Made by a program: the position numbers and the translations under genes
Notes under the pieces: model-generated
Databases searched by the model: none
Seen by the model: the letters and a program-made list of their open reading frames with translations, nothing else
Told to the model about the DNA's origin: nothing
Source of the DNA: Chara braunii
Lineage: Eukaryota > Streptophyta > Charophyceae > Charales > Characeae
Length of the DNA: 20,988 bases
Direction: 5' to 3'
Assembly (NCBI GenBank): GCA_003427395.1
Contig: BFEA01000290.1
Coordinates: 1,747,602-1,768,589 of the forward strand
In this document: one piece after another, positions 19,454-20,988 of the stretch
Position numbering within the stretch: position 1 is the stretch's first letter
Layout of the letters: each line of letters opens with the position of its first letter

Positions 19454-19520
19454 CCAATGACTCATCTTTTTTTTTTTTTTTTTTCCCCCAAGGACATGCT
19501 CCAATCCAATGACTCATCTT
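19454..19520 (-). mobile_element. 37-bp poly-A retroposed fragment with 15-bp TSD
   Basis: CCAATGACTCATCTT is present at 19454-19468 and again at 19506-19520. Between them are 16 T and CCCCCAAGGACATGCTCCAAT. Read on the minus strand this is a 21-nt body plus poly-A, flanked by a perfect 15-bp direct repeat, which is the signature of target-primed reverse transcription with extreme 5' truncation. Excision restores PPDLRPMTHL in the endonuclease frame. Confidence 0.75.
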
Positions 19521-19545
19521 GATGATGGTCCATTAAATAATCTTC

Positions 19546-19782
19546 CACCCATGCATTCTCTACCCATTGCACGAGCCAGTCTCACTGGCGAGAAAGTCAA
19601 TCATGCTGCCCACGGTTAACTGCCGGCACTGGCGACCTGGCCCGCCAGCCACACTGGCACGTGTCTATGAACATGCTCTGATACGGAATTGCAAGGAACC
19701 ATGTAAGGAGAGCACCAATTTTCCAGAAGCACGATTGAGCCGATGTGAAACCAGAATACCAAAGCCGAGTTCACACCAATAA
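19546..19782. other. Unassigned sequence beyond the LINE breakpoint
   Basis: No frame here aligns with copy A ORF2 and no repeat or RNA gene is evident. Short inverted pieces such as CCAGTCTCACTGG (19574-19586) occur but are weak. It is presumably host sequence or an unrecognised element. Confidence 0.4.
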
Positions 19783-20039
19783 GAAGCAAACAAATGCTGA
19801 AGTCCCTTTGATAAAAAAAGTCGGGCTTCTCGTCTCTATTCATAAATGCAAAAACAATGTAGTAGCCCTACTGGGGCTACTCTACGTCCTACTACCTCTA
19901 TACACGCCAGCCTTAAAGAAGCAAACAAATGCTGAAGTCCCTTTGATAAAGAAAGTCGGGCTTCTCATCTCTATTCATAAATGCAAAAACAATGTAGTAG
20001 CCCTACTGGGGCTACTCTACGTCTTACTACCTCTATACA
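19783..20039 (+). repeat. Recent 135-bp-period tandem duplication with internal hairpin
   Basis: A 122-bp unit at 19783-19904 recurs at 19918-20039 with only three differences that I count, separated by 13 bp. The period of 135 bp is 45 codons, so an open plus frame (19745-20110) carries a repeated peptide starting KKQTNAEVPLIKKVGLL and ending in a hydrophobic ALLGLLYVLLPLY stretch. Each unit has AGTAGCCC/GGGCTACT, an 8-bp hairpin stem with a 5-nt loop (19861-19881 in the first unit). No known family is recognised; coding status is unproven. Confidence 0.85.
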
Positions 20040-20131
20040 TTTACCACCTCACTCTCTGCCCACGTGTCACTCGCTTGATGCTGCTTGAAGGCTCTGCTCA
20101 CACAGCCTGAGGCTTCCACTGCCAACACCAG

Positions 20132-20391
20132 GTAAGAACCACCAGTCCCCACTGCCTTCCTTCTTCCCCATCTCTCGACACTCCGCCACTCTGCTTCCGT
20201 CAGCCAGCCATATGTTACATGCTGCGCCTGCATACGGGCCCCATTTCAGGGGCCCGACGGTTGCTGAGGGCCCCCCAGGCCGCGTGCCCATCAGACACGT
20301 GCCCTGGAGGCCCACGGCGGCCCTTAGGCCGCAGGTATGGATTTGCGACATCATTCATTTATTTATTGCTGTCCTATTTTTGTCTGTTCAG
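20132..20391 (+). other. Two intron-like spans flanking a GC-rich putative exon
   Basis: Span 1 (20132-20203, 72 nt) begins CAG/GTAAGA and ends in a long pyrimidine tract with CAG. Span 2 (20335-20391, 57 nt) begins CAG/GTATGG, is AT-rich inside GC-rich flanks, and ends with a T/C tract and TTCAG. The putative exon between them is 131 nt, with an ATG at 20212. Small introns of this size occur in arthropods. Both spans are multiples of three, and the 20212 frame stays open through span 2, so retention cannot be excluded. No protein similarity is recognised. Confidence 0.3.
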
Positions 20392-20433
20392 ACGTCGTTT
20401 CGGACTTGCAGTGCCCAAGGCTACGCCTTGGGC
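20235..20433. repeat. Cluster of short perfect GC-rich inverted repeats
   Basis: CGGGCCCC/GGGGCCCG (20235-20242 with 20249-20256), GCGGCC/GGCCGC (20317-20322 with 20327-20332) and GCCCAAGGC/GCCTTGGGC (20413-20421 with 20425-20433) each have loops of 3-6 nt. Three unrelated stems within 200 bp suggest a structured RNA or a palindromic regulatory region. No known RNA family is recognised. Confidence 0.8.
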
Positions 20434-20548
20434 TGGGTACACCAGGAGGCAGGGCCGATGGAGGCCAGGCGCGTTTTGGCGCCCTGCTGCATCAGCAGCA
20501 CGGTCTGGACGGCCGTTAGGGGCCCCAACCGTGCGGGCCGTTTTCAGG

Positions 20549-20620
20549 CCAATGCAGAGGCACACCCAGCTGGCCCAGCACTACATATAGCTGGGCCGCG
20601 GCTGAGCAGACACACAGTTC
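20549..20620 (+). promoter_or_regulatory. CCAAT/TATA/Inr-like RNA polymerase II core promoter
   Basis: GGCCAATG at 20547-20554, CATATAG at 20584-20590, and CACAGTTC at 20613-20620 are spaced as in a textbook promoter. If A20616 is +1, the TATA-like element is at -30 and CCAAT at about -67. The Inr resembles the arthropod TCAGTY type. The TATA-like element lies in the 10-nt loop of an 8-bp inverted repeat (GGCCCAGC 20572-20579, GCTGGGCC 20590-20597), and an E-box-like CCAGCTGG is at 20566-20573. It could serve a host gene or an LTR. Confidence 0.4.
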
Positions 20621-20816
20621 GAGTAGCTCCCTTCTTGGGCGACACGCTGCTGGACCAGAGCTGCACTAGGAGGTAGAATTAGAGGCGTAGGTAGGCAGAG
20701 GGGCGGAGGCCATACCTGCGGCGGCGGACTTACCTGGCGCCATAGCTGGGACTCCGCGCGCCGGCCTGCACACGACGACGACGATGACGGTCAGTCACGG
20801 CGGTGGCTACCTGCAG
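20616..20816 (+). other. Candidate first exon downstream of the promoter
   Basis: From the putative start at 20616 the first ATG is at 20784, with A at -3. It opens 11 codons (MTVSHGGGYLQ) to CAG/GTGAGA, a good donor at 20816/20817, in phase 0. If the donor is not used, the frame stays open into the (TTC)n tract and off the window end. There is no similarity to call a product. Confidence 0.25.
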
Positions 20817-20842
20817 GTGAGACAGCGAGGAGGACGACATCT
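20734..20842 (-). other. Candidate minus-strand exon with consensus donor
   Basis: On the minus strand an ATG at 20842 (G at -3) starts MSSSSLSHLQVATAV and stays open to a 9/9 consensus donor, CAG/GTAAGT (plus 20728-20736). A second in-exon ATG gives ATGGCGCCAG directly before the same donor. This competes with the plus-strand exon reading; both may be chance in GC-rich sequence, or the segment may be transcribed in both directions. Confidence 0.22.
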
Positions 20843-20900
20843 CCTTCTTCTTCGTCGTCGTCTCGCCCTCCATCTCGTCTCCCTCCTTCCTCCTCCTCCA

Positions 20901-20956
20901 TCTTCTTCTTCTTCTTCTTCTTCTTCTTCTTCTTCTTCTTCTTCTTCTTCTTCTTC
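20901..20956. repeat. (TTC)n microsatellite
   Basis: About 18 perfect TTC/CTT triplets (56 bp), preceded by a pyrimidine-rich, TCC-rich run. The other strand is (GAA)n, a triplex-prone homopurine tract. Confidence 0.98.
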
Positions 20957-20967
20957 AGAGACACAGG

Positions 20968-20988
20968 GAGAGAGAGAGAGAGAGAGAG
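20968..20988. repeat. (GA)n microsatellite, cut by the window end
   Basis: Perfect GA dinucleotides run to the last base, so the full length is unknown. Confidence 0.95.

Larger units (their letters stand above)
14521..19545 (+). mobile_element. LINE copy C, with tandem 5' array, 3'-truncated
   Basis: A plus-strand LINE related to copy A. It has a 5' array of about 1.2 kb (14521-15724), ORF1 (15725-18684) and ORF2 from 18728. Similarity to ORF2 stops in the endonuclease just after the GDWN-type motif region (about 19460-19545), so RT, knuckle and 3' UTR are absent. Losing the 3' end is unlike normal 5' truncation and implies a later deletion or rearrangement. A 138-bp retroposon and a 37-bp retroposed fragment have inserted into it. 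Confidence 0.82.
18728..19545 (+). pseudogene. LINE ORF2 of copy C, endonuclease fragment
   Basis: ATG at 18728 precedes a leader of about 30 residues and then LTVMSWNVNGLATIL, the APE endonuclease N-terminus. After a frame change the sequence reads NPPDIVCLQ-stop-TH, where the stop (TAA 18934-18936) occupies the catalytic Glu position seen as FQETH in copy A. INVYGPNDPTQ and VEDWNTTLDPVKDRISS (19213-19350) align with copy A's NIYAPNAE and AGDWNTTLDPNLDCISRS; the Gly before Asp is changed to Glu. A 30-bp duplication (18973-19032) and a 37-bp insertion (19469-19505) add damage. Similarity ends soon after; there is no RT domain. Confidence 0.75.

Noticed and set aside
20337-20676. Overlapping GC-rich open frames on both strands near 20.2-20.7 kb
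   Set aside because: Several frames are open at once because of composition; none has a recognisable domain, so no CDS is called, only the splice- and promoter-like signals.

Overview
The window is eukaryotic DNA from a metazoan. It is dense in microsatellites, holds long decayed non-LTR retrotransposons (LINEs) on both strands, and shows no operons or ribosome-binding sites. This density of (AC)n, (AG)n, (ATT)n and (TTC)n tracts with LINE and SINE debris fits a marine invertebrate such as a decapod (penaeid-like) crustacean. That assignment is inference: no host marker gene is visible. No intact cellular protein-coding gene can be supported.

Layout. 1-1140: AT-rich DNA with nothing recognisable. 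1142-1291: (AC)n(AG)n microsatellite. 1300-2270: tRNA-like relic, poly-T tracts and a homopyrimidine stretch. 2271-3600: 5'-truncated LINE copy B (minus strand; ORF2 C-terminus, 3' UTR and tail). 3600-3730: SINE-like sequence. 3730-4830: purine-rich, then C-rich DNA. 4833-5014: (ATT)n. 5015-12654: near-complete LINE copy A on the minus strand, with 3' UTR, ORF2 (APE endonuclease, reverse transcriptase, zf-RVT knuckle) and a large ORF1. 12655-14330: strongly G-skewed DNA upstream of copy A. 14331-14455: palindromic SINE-like block. 14521-about 19545: LINE copy C on the plus strand, head-to-head with A. It starts with an array of about 11 tandem half-monomers that ends at the ORF1 start codon, followed by ORF1 and a 3'-truncated ORF2. 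19783-20039: recent tandem duplication. 20100-20860: GC-rich, hairpin-rich segment with intron-like spans, a CCAAT/TATA/Inr-like promoter and candidate first exons on both strands. 20901-20988: (TTC)n and (AG)n.

How the parts relate. Copies A and C are diverged members of one LINE lineage. Their ORF1 proteins align from an RRM/DUF4283-like domain with WVQFDNI, through a zinc knuckle and an unusual WFVN...GWVFDD motif, to a basic C-terminal domain. Their ORF2 endonucleases align too. Copies A and B share the ORF2 C-terminus and the 3' UTR. The ORF2 organisation (APE, RT, C-terminal CCHC) resembles the L1/Tx1 group. All three copies are dead: frameshifts, stops, lost catalytic residues and later insertions are visible. 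The most unusual features are the tandem promoter-like 5' array of copy C, the large ORF1 with a domain I cannot name, and a 37-bp retroposed fragment with a 15-bp target-site duplication.
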